Shown in pieces: positions 45,190 through 54,367 of a stretch of 64,000 bases of DNA (position 1 is its first letter; each line of letters starts with the position of its first letter). The notes beneath the pieces are model-generated. The model was not told the DNA's origin. It ran no database searches and saw only the letters and a list, made by a program, of their open reading frames with translations. The position numbers and the translations under genes are program-made. The stretch is from DATLMR01 sp964615905 (lineage in GTDB: Bacteria > Acidobacteriota > Blastocatellia > UBA7656), in contig CAZTUB010000018.1 in the NCBI GenBank assembly GCA_964615905.1, positions 1 through 64,000 of the forward strand. Direction: 5' to 3'.

Positions 45190-47123
45190 TCACACCATTC
45201 CGGCTTGATTCTCCATTCACTGTTCGGCAATGCATCCTCGCGGGTCGTAAATAAAGTCGCGCGGGGATCGCCAAAATGCATCGAGCCTCTAAAACGATTG
45301 GACCAAGAGGGCAACGAATCGCCGGGCTTGAGGAAGAATATAATTCTTGTTAGGAACTCTTTGGATATACGGGCCATTTCATCTATATGCTTTCGTACAA
45401 GCCTTTCATGATCTCTGTCGATGAGCGCTAGACCTCCATGAGCGACTTCACTACGAATTCCACTCAATGAATGGCTCTCCCCCTCTTTCTCGAAAAGCAC
45501 CTTTATGTAAGGATGGTCTTTGCCGAAGACCATGTCTGCAACACGGCGAGTCTTTTCCTTGAGACCAGTTATACATTCAAAATAAGCCTCGCTGACAAAG
45601 CGGGCAGGATCGCTAGCGTAGAGCTGGTTGTGCTTTTCCTGGATGCAGGTGTTTCTCCTTTGTCTTCGCTCTGCTTTGTTGCCTTTACGATATCCTAGCC
45701 CGAAGTCGGCTTTTCCGTCAGCGATAGCAACCGCTACACTCTCAATTGCAACGTAGTAGCAAAGAAAAGCAGTCAGTACGTTTTGCGACGACTTACCGCG
45801 AGTGTACCAATCAATGGCGGCGTCCAGGAGAATCGCGTCGTCGGTTGCGGGAAAATCGCGGAACAGCGAGTCGAGGACGTGCATGTCCTGTTCAGACGGG
45901 GTTGCTAAACCGCTGTTGCTTTCGCCTGACCTGTACTTCACTCGCCAGTCTGCGGCCGAATTGAAGGCGAATGCCATTCTGTTTACGGCTACGCCGATCA
46001 GGGCGATCATATGCCTTATATCCTCTGGCTCAATCGAATCCAGCTTAACCCACCCGTCATATATGCGAATGTCCCGATCGGAGTAAGGGGCCTCTTCAGG
46101 TAGAGGGCACTTCCAGAGGTGTAGAGTTTCGCTGAAATTCACCCACTCGCTTGGCATATCGATCTTGGTCCGGACGACAAATTCAATAACACGATGGCCC
46201 GTACTCATTATATAAAAGAGCGCGCCTTGCACATCTCTGTCCTCGGATTGTGAGAACGCCTCTCTTAGTAGGGAGTCAGCATCGCCCGGGTATATGATCG
46301 GCTTCCACTCTCCCAATTTATTGTAGCGGCCAGGTAGCCCGATCTCGTGCAATCGCTTCTCGCCTATGCGCCACTCGGGCTTTAGCTCATCGAGCAGGCC
46401 AACCATGAACCCAACGTATGGGTTAAAACTTAAATTCTGACTGACACAGGCGTTAGGGTGGCGTTCGAAAGATGCAGAAGATCCATTCGAGAAATGCATT
46501 CGAAACCCACACAATCCCTGATCGTCATTGACCAGAAGCTCTAGTACTTCGAATTGCGGCATCTTATGCAACTTAGGCCAACTCTTATATTTGAGGCGTT
46601 CCTCAAAATAGATTTGCAGCAGTTCTGCTAGAAAAGCGCGCCACCTCTTAAGCGCATGGCGGAGGCGTTCGATATCAGGAGAAACTTGGGACAAACAGGC
46701 TGCCACTATGTCATCTGTGTATGCCTCGGCAATAGCCTGTGCAAGCTCCGGCCTTCCGGCTCTGGTGGCCAAACCATGAACTTCATGCACTATCTCTGAA
46801 ACGGTCGGCTGTTGCTTATTAGGGTATTGTCCTTTGGAGAGATGATCAAAGGGTGAAATACTGTAAGGATGTCCTAGGATACAATTGAGGAGATTGGCTA
46901 TTAACGACAGAGGCTCCTCGTTACCAGCTAGCGAGCAGTATTGCGAGGAAATCTCCTTCTCCCGCTGATCATCAGGTGCTGGCAGTAATTCTCGGTAAAG
47001 CCCCAGGAGTTGGTCTCCAGAGACTAGATCAATCCCCTCAACACGCAGAAGGGTGAAAATATACTCAAGTCCATTCTTGGATTTTGCGTCGCTGAAAAGC
47101 GATCTTATAAAACTATGGTCCAT
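45186..47123 (-). CDS. Large protein with C-terminal Apea-like HEPN domain
   Basis: A 645-aa protein. The N-terminal two thirds are helical with a beta-rich middle (LVNDDQGLCGFRMHFSNGSS) and no motif I know. The C-terminal 200 residues resemble Apea-type HEPN domains: NVLTAFLCYYVAIESVAVAI, KEKTRRVADMVFG, and SGIRSEVAHGGLALI, which gives the Arg-x4-His-type motif of HEPN RNases. HEPN effectors cut RNA during phage infection. It starts 64 bp after the DUF6710-like gene, on the same strand, so it is probably in the STAND operon. Confidence 0.6.
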   Translation of the reverse strand: MDHSFIRSLFSDAKSKNGLEYIFTLLRVEGIDLVSGDQLLGLYRELLPAPDDQREKEISSQYCSLAGNEEPLSLIANLLNCILGHPYSISPFDHLSKGQYPNKQQPTVSEIVHEVHGLATRAGRPELAQAIAEAYTDDIVAACLSQVSPDIERLRHALKRWRAFLAELLQIYFEERLKYKSWPKLHKMPQFEVLELLVNDDQGLCGFRMHFSNGSSASFERHPNACVSQNLSFNPYVGFMVGLLDELKPEWRIGEKRLHEIGLPGRYNKLGEWKPIIYPGDADSLLREAFSQSEDRDVQGALFYIMSTGHRVIEFVVRTKIDMPSEWVNFSETLHLWKCPLPEEAPYSDRDIRIYDGWVKLDSIEPEDIRHMIALIGVAVNRMAFAFNSAADWRVKYRSGESNSGLATPSEQDMHVLDSLFRDFPATDDAILLDAAIDWYTRGKSSQNVLTAFLCYYVAIESVAVAIADGKADFGLGYRKGNKAERRQRRNTCIQEKHNQLYASDPARFVSEAYFECITGLKEKTRRVADMVFGKDHPYIKVLFEKEGESHSLSGIRSEVAHGGLALIDRDHERLVRKHIDEMARISKEFLTRIIFFLKPGDSLPSWSNRFRGSMHFGDPRATLFTTREDALPNSEWRIKPEWCD

Positions 47124-47187
47124 TAGAATAGCCCCGTCGCACCACCCTCACTATAGACCTTCTACGGCTTGTGGATATACATTGATT

Positions 47188-48006
47188 TCAACGGCTAATA
47201 TTATGCTCTAGCATAATTCGCCCGATCTCAAATATAGCCGCCACCTCTAAATCGGAGACCCGCTCAATGATCGAACCATCATAAGAACGCCTGTAATCAA
47301 GACCATCACAGATGACGTGGTCGTAGACATCAGATATATCATAAGTGACTTCAGGCTTAACCTGGCCGGTGGCTTGTAGAATACCTGCTGCAACTGAGTG
47401 ATTTCCGCCGAAGACCCAGCCGATTCCCAAGGGTAGCCACAACTCGACACGGTGATTCCAATCCTGCCGCCATTTGCCCCATGCGCCTCCAAGTCGGAGG
47501 CCGCTCAAATTCCTGATTATACCTTCGCGATTCCAGGGCGAAGGTAAGATTATGTCAACACCGAGCTTCAGTGCGCGGCGGGATTGGATTTCACGCTTCA
47601 GATCATTAAGACTGCGCCTGTCTTCTGTCAGCGACACTGTCGTATTGAACAGCACAGTCTGTGGCTCATATTCGCAGTCAGTAGCATCCTGCGGGCGGCG
47701 CAATACCTCCGTCATCGCTCGCGCCTGGGCAACGCGCCCAATTAATTTTACCAACAATGGCAGGGCTAAAGGGTCTTGTCTTGCGGTGTCGCGAGCTAGT
47801 TCGAGAATGCAGCCAAATTCTTCTAGTTGCGCGCGTCTACCTCCACGAAGCTGCTTTCGGATCTTTGAAAGCAATGAAGTGGCTCGTTGCCGCTCACCGT
47901 TTGTCTCAATGACTTCAATGAGCGGGCTGCCTTCTAGTCGTTCATCATTTGAAGTGTCTCTCATATGGTTCTGAATCAGTAACACTAACGGATTGCGTGT
48001 GTTCAT
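47188..48006 (-). CDS. DUF6710-like protein
   Basis: About 272 aa from ATG 48006, which overlaps the previous stop as TAATG; the frame extends eight codons further up. The C-terminal half has WNHRVELWLPLGIGWVFGGN, HSVAAGILQATG, YDISDVYDHVICDGLDYRR and VAAIFEIGRIM, which I associate with the DUF6710 family. Conserved His, Asp and Glu residues hint at a metal enzyme, but no activity is known. Third gene of the STAND operon. Confidence 0.6.
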   Translation of the reverse strand: MNTRNPLVLLIQNHMRDTSNDERLEGSPLIEVIETNGERQRATSLLSKIRKQLRGGRRAQLEEFGCILELARDTARQDPLALPLLVKLIGRVAQARAMTEVLRRPQDATDCEYEPQTVLFNTTVSLTEDRRSLNDLKREIQSRRALKLGVDIILPSPWNREGIIRNLSGLRLGGAWGKWRQDWNHRVELWLPLGIGWVFGGNHSVAAGILQATGQVKPEVTYDISDVYDHVICDGLDYRRSYDGSIIERVSDLEVAAIFEIGRIMLEHNISR

Positions 48007-49526
48007 TAATCGGTTGCGATACGTGTACAACCGAACTCGCGGTGGTCGCGCACCTGCTTGTAAGGCTCGTAAGTATCCTTACGATGATAGCCTGTTAATC
48101 GGCAGACCCAGCAGAATGACGACCCTGTACTTTCAGTGAATTCTTCTATCGTCTTTCTGCGAATCTGAAGGCATTGTCCAGCTGGCATCGGCAATTCGAC
48201 GTGGTGACGCTCCGTCAGCCCATCAGTCCAATCAAACCAATAAGCGATTACCTCACCACCCTCATAAACACTCACGCTCTCATCGCCGCAAGAAAAACTG
48301 AGCCTTGTTGCACCCAAAAAAGGCGTCGGCAGCCATACACGACGGTACGTGCGCCAGTACTGCCAGCTCACCATCGGGCTCACATTCAGGCTAGCGGCGG
48401 CGGGCGCAAAGCTCCAGTCACCGAACGCCTTAACCCAATGTCTATTCTTCTGCTGTAGTATCGTGCCGCTGAAATGTAAATGCCCTGTCAGTTGCGCCGA
48501 AAGTTGAAGTTCGTCGCGACACCACTCGGGGACTGACTCCAAGCGCGGTTCTCCAGGTCCGTGGCTCTTTTGGAACATGCCGTAGATTTCAAGGTCGTAT
48601 ACAGTTGCGCTGTCAAGCACGATCCCGCTCGCTCGAGCAACCATCCATTCAGATGGATTGTGGAGCTGCCTCTTCCACATCTCCTCGACCTGCCGCCAGA
48701 CTTGCGCGGGAACAGTGTCAATATTTCCCGGCGGTTCTTCGGCGCGGGGGAACCAATCGGGCTTCGGTGCTGGTTTCACACGCCAAAGCTCTAAATTGAT
48801 GGGGCACGCTTCAGCGACATTCTCAAGGGCATCTTCGACCTCCAACCTGTCCGTCGAAACAGCCCACGCGAGCGCACGCAGAAAAGCGGAACGGTACACT
48901 TCGCTGAGCTTTGTATCGGTGGAGTAAACGCGCTCCTTGTTGGATGTGCTTCCATACCAGAAGTACAGACTTCGATCAGTGAGCTTTACACTTGTTTCCT
49001 CTACCAGACCTTTCCACTCGTAAGCCCAGTGACGGCGGAAAGCGATCATCTCACGCTTCTCTATTAGGCCGGCAAGATAGTCGTAGTACGGGGGCAGAAA
49101 AGTTGCAACATTCTTGGTAAAGAATGTATCGGGGGAGAAGTCTCGCGGTGCTTCTCCCGAGTGCCGAAGTGAATTCTGCAGAGCGTCAAAGTTGTCTGGA
49201 GCAAACTCTTGAAGGAGCAACGCCGATAGCATTGACGGCCTCACTACGGCAGAGACTACATCCTCGAAAGGCGGCAGAGTGAAATCGCTTCTTTCGAGCC
49301 GCACGCGGTACAAAGCCAAGAGGCCGAGCGCATTTGTGCTTTCCAACCTCTGAGACTTCATCCATTGCAATAAGTGATGGACCGTCTCTTCGGCGTACTC
49401 TGGGTCGAGCAGGAACCTGGCTATCTGAACGCAGGCCCGCTCTCTCACAAGCCCCGAAGGCCATGTGAGTTGCGTAAAGAGCAGCGGCATTCCTTGCCCT
49501 ACACTAATTCTTGCCGTGTTGATCAT
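48006..49526 (-). CDS. Unknown 506-aa partner of the STAND nuclease
   Basis: The start overlaps the STAND gene stop by 4 nt (ATGA) and its stop overlaps the next start, so it is translationally coupled on both sides. The N-terminal 150 residues are helical and repeat-like (LVRERACVQIARFLLDPEYA, VHHLLQWMKSQRLEST). The middle contains PPYYDYLAGLIEKREMIAFRR, and the C-terminus is beta- and Trp-rich (WQYWRTYRRVWLPTPFLG, GEVIAYWFDWTDGL). No signature is recognised. The coupling says it works in a complex with, or as a regulator of, the STAND protein. Confidence 0.65.
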   Translation of the reverse strand: MINTARISVGQGMPLLFTQLTWPSGLVRERACVQIARFLLDPEYAEETVHHLLQWMKSQRLESTNALGLLALYRVRLERSDFTLPPFEDVVSAVVRPSMLSALLLQEFAPDNFDALQNSLRHSGEAPRDFSPDTFFTKNVATFLPPYYDYLAGLIEKREMIAFRRHWAYEWKGLVEETSVKLTDRSLYFWYGSTSNKERVYSTDTKLSEVYRSAFLRALAWAVSTDRLEVEDALENVAEACPINLELWRVKPAPKPDWFPRAEEPPGNIDTVPAQVWRQVEEMWKRQLHNPSEWMVARASGIVLDSATVYDLEIYGMFQKSHGPGEPRLESVPEWCRDELQLSAQLTGHLHFSGTILQQKNRHWVKAFGDWSFAPAAASLNVSPMVSWQYWRTYRRVWLPTPFLGATRLSFSCGDESVSVYEGGEVIAYWFDWTDGLTERHHVELPMPAGQCLQIRRKTIEEFTESTGSSFCWVCRLTGYHRKDTYEPYKQVRDHREFGCTRIATD

Positions 49527-52500
49527 CCTTCATTGGTCCACAACGGTTTTGACAGCGGCAGTGCTTCAACCAGGCGCAGGGAACCTTCAACTAAACTTCT
49601 TGTCACGTCTCTCGCCACCTCGATCTTATTGAGTCTCAAACAGAACTCGATGATTCTCGCTGCACTGCCCGAATCGAGATACAGATCCTGCCAGGGCGCC
49701 CCGCCATTTTCCTTCTGAAGAGTCTGCCTCACGAAATCGAACCATTTCTGTGGGTACAGACGCTCAATGTGCTGCCACCGTCGATGCGCCTTCTCCTTGC
49801 TCGTGTAGTACCTGTTCCAGCCGCGTTGCTCCCTATGCGCTTTGACCAACCAAGGGTATGCTCGTTCGCGCCCATGCAGCCTCAACGCCAGCTCGAACAT
49901 TCGGTCGTAGTCCCTTAGCTCGAAGCCCCGCGCATTCGCTCGTTCGAGCGCGATGAATACGGCCTCGTCACAGCTCTCTGTCAGCCAGTAGTTGATCCAT
50001 TCCTCGACCGCATCTTCCTTCCAGATATAATCCTCGGCGTCGAGTGCAGCTAGATACCCTTCAAAATTCTCGGGCTGGTAGTCGTGCGCGGCCACCGGCG
50101 AGGGTTTCCGCTCGAAGTCATCTGTACCCGATCTCGGCTCTTCCCGGAGAGCTTTTTCGAGGCCCCTCTCGTCAAGCAACTCCCGCACAGAATTTAGCGC
50201 TGCCTGAGCACCCGAATCTTCCTTCGCGCGTTCGCTTAAGATCTTCAAGCTGCCACTGTCAACAGCGGTGGCCGCGACCGCACGGTTGAGCGGAGATGAA
50301 AAGTCGGCTGTCTTAACGAATGCGTTAAAGGCGTGCAACGCATCGTAAGAATCCTCCATATCGCATAGCCAGGCATAATACGAGGGGAAGAGGTCGGGCG
50401 CGATCTCGAGCAGTACTTCAGCCAGCACACGCGGCAAGTGCCCTGTCTCGTCAGTATCGGTAAATTCCTCAACATGAGCTATCGGCGTCGCCAGTAGTAA
50501 CAGCCACTCCTTGGCCTTACTGATCCCGGCCAGGTGACAAGCCCTGATTGCGTTCAGAACGTGGAAAAACAGTGTGTCCTTGTGGTTGCCGTGGCTGACC
50601 AGGTTCGTAGCGGCATCAACGATCAAATGTCGGGCTTCGGCTTCGCGCCCGTGTAGAGCCGCGACCGACGCGAGCGTGCCGTAGGCGGACGCACGCTCCG
50701 GGAACTGTTCGACGGTTGTCGCGAGGCGCTCGGCCTGATTCTGCAACAGCCACGAAACAGCTTCCACGCTCAGCCAGAGACGCCTGCGCGTGACATACTC
50801 GTTCAACCAGTCATCCCAGTACCAATAGCGGGAGGCGAAAGCTATTTCTAAATCAGCTTTGGAAATCTCCGCCTTGCCCTCCCTGGCGACAGCCGCTGAC
50901 AGCAAGTCGAGCGCAAAGTGTTTTATCGCGCGCACAAGGCTATTACGCTGCCCAATAGCTTCTGTATTGTAAGGTTCGGATTTCGATGGATCATAAAAAT
51001 TCTTCAACTCTGCGTACAGCAGGCTGAAAGAAGGCGATCGGCCCGCGCGTAACGAGTCGGCAATCTTACCCGCCGCCGAGTCGAGCCATTGCAAACAACC
51101 CTTTGCCATCGCCGAATGCATACCTGTGTCGATCCACTCCAAGTTGCATTGGCTCATCCCCCATAGGTGGTTAGCTAAAAAACCGGAGAGGCAAGAGTAG
51201 AACAAATCCCTCTGCGACCTGGAAGGGCCATTAGGATTTTGCGCCCTCGACTCAAACATCCGCACGTCCGGGAGCCGAGCGGGAGTAGGCTGAAAGTCTT
51301 CCGTTTTGCGTATCGCGGCGTAGATCAGGCAGTAAGGGCTGCCAGCGTTCTCCGGGCGGCGTACCTCGTTATCAAGATCAAACCCCTCCTCAAGCGCGAG
51401 CCATACTGCGTGACGCAAGATGTAGCCTCGCTCATCCGCCGTCATCGCCACATCGAACTCTCTATTATTAGTAGGATCGAGAGTCAGGGTGCGTTTCAGG
51501 CGCGGGCCGTTCCTCGCTGTCCTCAACGTGACCGCGAACGTATTCAACATCTCCTCTGCATCACCACCCTCACGATTACGCGCGGCGAAATCCACGATCT
51601 TTGCAGGGTCTACACCATCTAGTAATGCGGCCACCTCGATGGTCGCTGTCGCCTGATCCTTCCATTCGGTGCGCGTATGTTCACGCCTCGCACGCATTTG
51701 ACGCACCAGTTCATCGAGACAATCATCGATGAATGACGTGTTTCCGTTTTCGGCCTCGTGGCTGGCGAGGATAGCAATGATTGGCTCCGACAACTGCGAC
51801 AGCCGCGCGCGCAGCCTCGGACGTAACTGCTGGCCCTCTGCGATCATCAACTGAGGTAGTAACAGCTTCTGGAAGATATAAGGTTCGGACTCGAATGCGC
51901 GAAAGCAGTAATCGTGCAGAAGCCCCACCCCTACCGCGCGGGGTAAATCCTCCTGCTGGAGCGAATACCAGATGCTCCGTGAAAGGATGTTTAGCATCTG
52001 GTCTCGCGGGTAACGTTTCGCTATTGACTGGATTAACCACTCGCGGCTCGGGCCGCCGCGCAAAGCTCGGTCATCACCTAAGTCGGCCTCGAGCATCCAC
52101 TCGTAAGCCCAACGCAGGTACTCCGGCGCGTCGCGCCGCAGCCAGTTCAAAGCGCTACGCCGCATGGCAGTCCGGTAACCAGCGTGTTCCGGGAGATCTT
52201 CGACGAAGGCAAGCAAGCTCGCGTGGAAAGGTCTGAGACCTGTTTCGTCATCCGTTAGCAGGTGTTCGACCTGCCTAAGCGAGTTGTTAAATGCTGAATA
52301 TCTGGTGCCGTCCGGGTTGAGGCATTCAAAGATGCCGCTCTTCGTCCACGGAAAGCGATTTGCTGCGAGCAGGTGCAAGATTTCCCGGCTCTCTTCCGGC
52401 AACACGCGCCACAACTCGTGGTAGTAGTCCCTGATGTCATCATGCGCACACCCCGGCAGCCGCCCGATGTTCTCAACGGTGACAAGTTGATCGCGCTCCT

Positions 52501-54013
52501 GCAAAGCTTTCAACGTGTACCGCAAGTGCAGCGGATGCCCCCTGCTTTTCTCGTAGAGGGCCTCACCGATACGTTCGATCCGGTGTTCAGGGAGAGTTTT
52601 TTCATCAAAAGGGGTCGCTTCTGCGGCTCGAGAGAGCAACTCGGATTCATGATGACGCAGCCAGGCGGTGACAGCTTGTCCGTTCATCAGCGGCAATCGC
52701 ATCCAGGTATCACGCGGCGCATATTTAAGAAGGATCGGCGGCAGTTGGCTGTCATCGACGGGCTGCGTAGCAAGTAGTACGACTACACCTTCGGGTGCAG
52801 GCAGCACGAGGTGCAGCAGTTTGGCTAATTCATCGACGGATCGTGTGTCGCGCCAAACGTGATCCAGTCCGTCAATAATGACGATCAACAGCTTGCTTTG
52901 CCGAGCGTAGAAACTTCCGCAAATGGTAAGCCAGTCCCTGAGTTTGGAGGCGATCGGATTCTCACCCGCGTGCGCGCCCAAAGCTTCGCCGTAATCCTGC
53001 TGCAAGTCGTACATCAGCGATCCAGCCGCGCGTATGTGTTCAAGTCGTACAACGCCCGTCTGGTCATCCTGTGAGAGGTAATAGTGATGCCTGATTACCG
53101 GTGTGCCTTGCTCCTTGAGCTGATCGTAGAGGCGGCTCGTGTAAGTGCTTTTGCCTACGCCGGGGCTGGCGGTGACTACATGACAGCCGCTGCCTATTGA
53201 GAGCAACGCACTTTGAAGGTCACAGTGAAACTCTTCAGAAGGAAGTACATAGTCAGGGGGAACATTGAATCTTTGAGGTAAGGACTGAAGCGCGTGCCAA
53301 CGCGCGGCACGCATCACATCGGAGAGTTTGATCGCGCCTTCAGGTGGCGGCTCGTAACGATGGGATACCCAAAAGCGTATCTCGTTTTTAAGGTTGAGCC
53401 AACCGATTTCGGTGCCGCCTAGCTGGTCGAACCGTCGTCTGAGTGAGCCTTCGAGATCATTTAAGCTGGGCTCGTTGAGGCAGAATCGGAATTGGCTGAA
53501 GAACTCGCGCGCTAGGGACTCGCCGCCGAGTTGACGCGAGACCTCCGTGCGTACTGTGTCGTCCGCAATACGGTCAAAATCCACAAATCCGGTTACAGTG
53601 TTGATCGCGGCTTGTAAGTCCGGGCCGGCCGTGCGATTGCTGATGACAGACGCCTCGGCGAGCTGGCCGTTCGCGAGAAGCTCTCGCAGTGAAGTCGCCC
53701 ACTTCTCTAGCAACGACATTCTCGTGCGAGCAGATTTTCCCGGCGGTTCAGCAAGCAGTTTATCCCAGGTCAGAGGGTCATCTTCGCCTTCGGGGTTTGT
53801 CGAGAATTTAACTTGTCTAACAATAAGGCGGCCGTCGGCACGCATCGCGACGACGTCATCAAGGAATTTAGCCTCATCCGCTTCAACGCGTACCCAGATG
53901 TAGCGGTCCGGATGCTCCAGCCAGTCAACTAGAACTTTACAAGCAACCAAGTCCTGATAATCGTCGCCAAGCCGTCTCGTTCCTGATCTTGTATAAGGAC
54001 TTCCAGCCATCAT
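49523..54013 (-). CDS. STAND ATPase with N-terminal Cap4-like nuclease (Avs-like)
   Basis: A 1496-aa protein. Residues 14-75 hold a PD-(D/E)xK nuclease of the Cap4/dsDNase type: DDYQDLVACKVLVDWLEH, Glu44, Asp52-Asp53 in AKFLDDVVAM, and QVK at 67-69. The P-loop TASPGVGKST (281-290) and Walker B LLIVIIDGLDHVW (374-387) define a STAND NTPase with a winged-helix region (about 500-620). The last 850 residues are helical, repeat-like, and likely the sensor. This layout (nuclease, STAND, long repeat region) is that of Avs and related immune receptors, which sense a phage protein, oligomerise and degrade DNA. First gene of a coupled operon. Confidence 0.82.
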   Translation of the reverse strand: MMAGSPYTRSGTRRLGDDYQDLVACKVLVDWLEHPDRYIWVRVEADEAKFLDDVVAMRADGRLIVRQVKFSTNPEGEDDPLTWDKLLAEPPGKSARTRMSLLEKWATSLRELLANGQLAEASVISNRTAGPDLQAAINTVTGFVDFDRIADDTVRTEVSRQLGGESLAREFFSQFRFCLNEPSLNDLEGSLRRRFDQLGGTEIGWLNLKNEIRFWVSHRYEPPPEGAIKLSDVMRAARWHALQSLPQRFNVPPDYVLPSEEFHCDLQSALLSIGSGCHVVTASPGVGKSTYTSRLYDQLKEQGTPVIRHHYYLSQDDQTGVVRLEHIRAAGSLMYDLQQDYGEALGAHAGENPIASKLRDWLTICGSFYARQSKLLIVIIDGLDHVWRDTRSVDELAKLLHLVLPAPEGVVVLLATQPVDDSQLPPILLKYAPRDTWMRLPLMNGQAVTAWLRHHESELLSRAAEATPFDEKTLPEHRIERIGEALYEKSRGHPLHLRYTLKALQERDQLVTVENIGRLPGCAHDDIRDYYHELWRVLPEESREILHLLAANRFPWTKSGIFECLNPDGTRYSAFNNSLRQVEHLLTDDETGLRPFHASLLAFVEDLPEHAGYRTAMRRSALNWLRRDAPEYLRWAYEWMLEADLGDDRALRGGPSREWLIQSIAKRYPRDQMLNILSRSIWYSLQQEDLPRAVGVGLLHDYCFRAFESEPYIFQKLLLPQLMIAEGQQLRPRLRARLSQLSEPIIAILASHEAENGNTSFIDDCLDELVRQMRARREHTRTEWKDQATATIEVAALLDGVDPAKIVDFAARNREGGDAEEMLNTFAVTLRTARNGPRLKRTLTLDPTNNREFDVAMTADERGYILRHAVWLALEEGFDLDNEVRRPENAGSPYCLIYAAIRKTEDFQPTPARLPDVRMFESRAQNPNGPSRSQRDLFYSCLSGFLANHLWGMSQCNLEWIDTGMHSAMAKGCLQWLDSAAGKIADSLRAGRSPSFSLLYAELKNFYDPSKSEPYNTEAIGQRNSLVRAIKHFALDLLSAAVAREGKAEISKADLEIAFASRYWYWDDWLNEYVTRRRLWLSVEAVSWLLQNQAERLATTVEQFPERASAYGTLASVAALHGREAEARHLIVDAATNLVSHGNHKDTLFFHVLNAIRACHLAGISKAKEWLLLLATPIAHVEEFTDTDETGHLPRVLAEVLLEIAPDLFPSYYAWLCDMEDSYDALHAFNAFVKTADFSSPLNRAVAATAVDSGSLKILSERAKEDSGAQAALNSVRELLDERGLEKALREEPRSGTDDFERKPSPVAAHDYQPENFEGYLAALDAEDYIWKEDAVEEWINYWLTESCDEAVFIALERANARGFELRDYDRMFELALRLHGRERAYPWLVKAHREQRGWNRYYTSKEKAHRRWQHIERLYPQKWFDFVRQTLQKENGGAPWQDLYLDSGSAARIIEFCLRLNKIEVARDVTRSLVEGSLRLVEALPLSKPLWTNEG

Positions 54014-54193
54014 GAAAGATTAACCCGGAATTGCTGACACATTAAAGCTCCAATGTTCAATGCAGCGTCCGGCTGCCGCACGCTTTAAGAAATGGTTAAA
54101 ATGAACAGAAGGATTTCGCGAGTCTCACTCTTACGTCGTAGTTTATCAGCATCCTAACCGGTCCCTCCCGCAACTTAAGAGCGCATCTACTGA

Positions 54194-54343
54194 TTAATCG
54201 TCAATGTCTACGGGCCGGAGCATGGTTTTATATCCGCTAATATAACCGTGGAGTGCCATGTTGGGAGATACTTTGAGCATGGTTTCTACAGGGACTCCTT
54301 CCCGATGTGCAAATGTGTTTGGATTCTTCAAAACATTCGCCAT
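54194..54343 (-). CDS. 49-codon frame directly after the restriction-methylase stop
   Basis: ATG 54343 reads MANVLKNPNTFAHREGVPVE and later LKVSPNMALHGYISGYKTML, ending RPVDIDD. The composition is protein-like. It is in the same frame as the restriction-methylase gene 24 nt upstream, with no stop between, so it may be a separate small gene or the original C-terminus behind a premature TAA. No clear ribosome-binding site. Confidence 0.35.
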   Translation of the reverse strand: MANVLKNPNTFAHREGVPVETMLKVSPNMALHGYISGYKTMLRPVDIDD

Positions 54344-54367
54344 GCGTGATTTAATAACCGTCTTGCC

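Noticed and set aside
44911..45411. 166-codon plus-strand frame opposite the operon end
   Set aside because: It overlaps the HEPN-like gene and the Cys/His-rich frame antisense, and shows no family signature.
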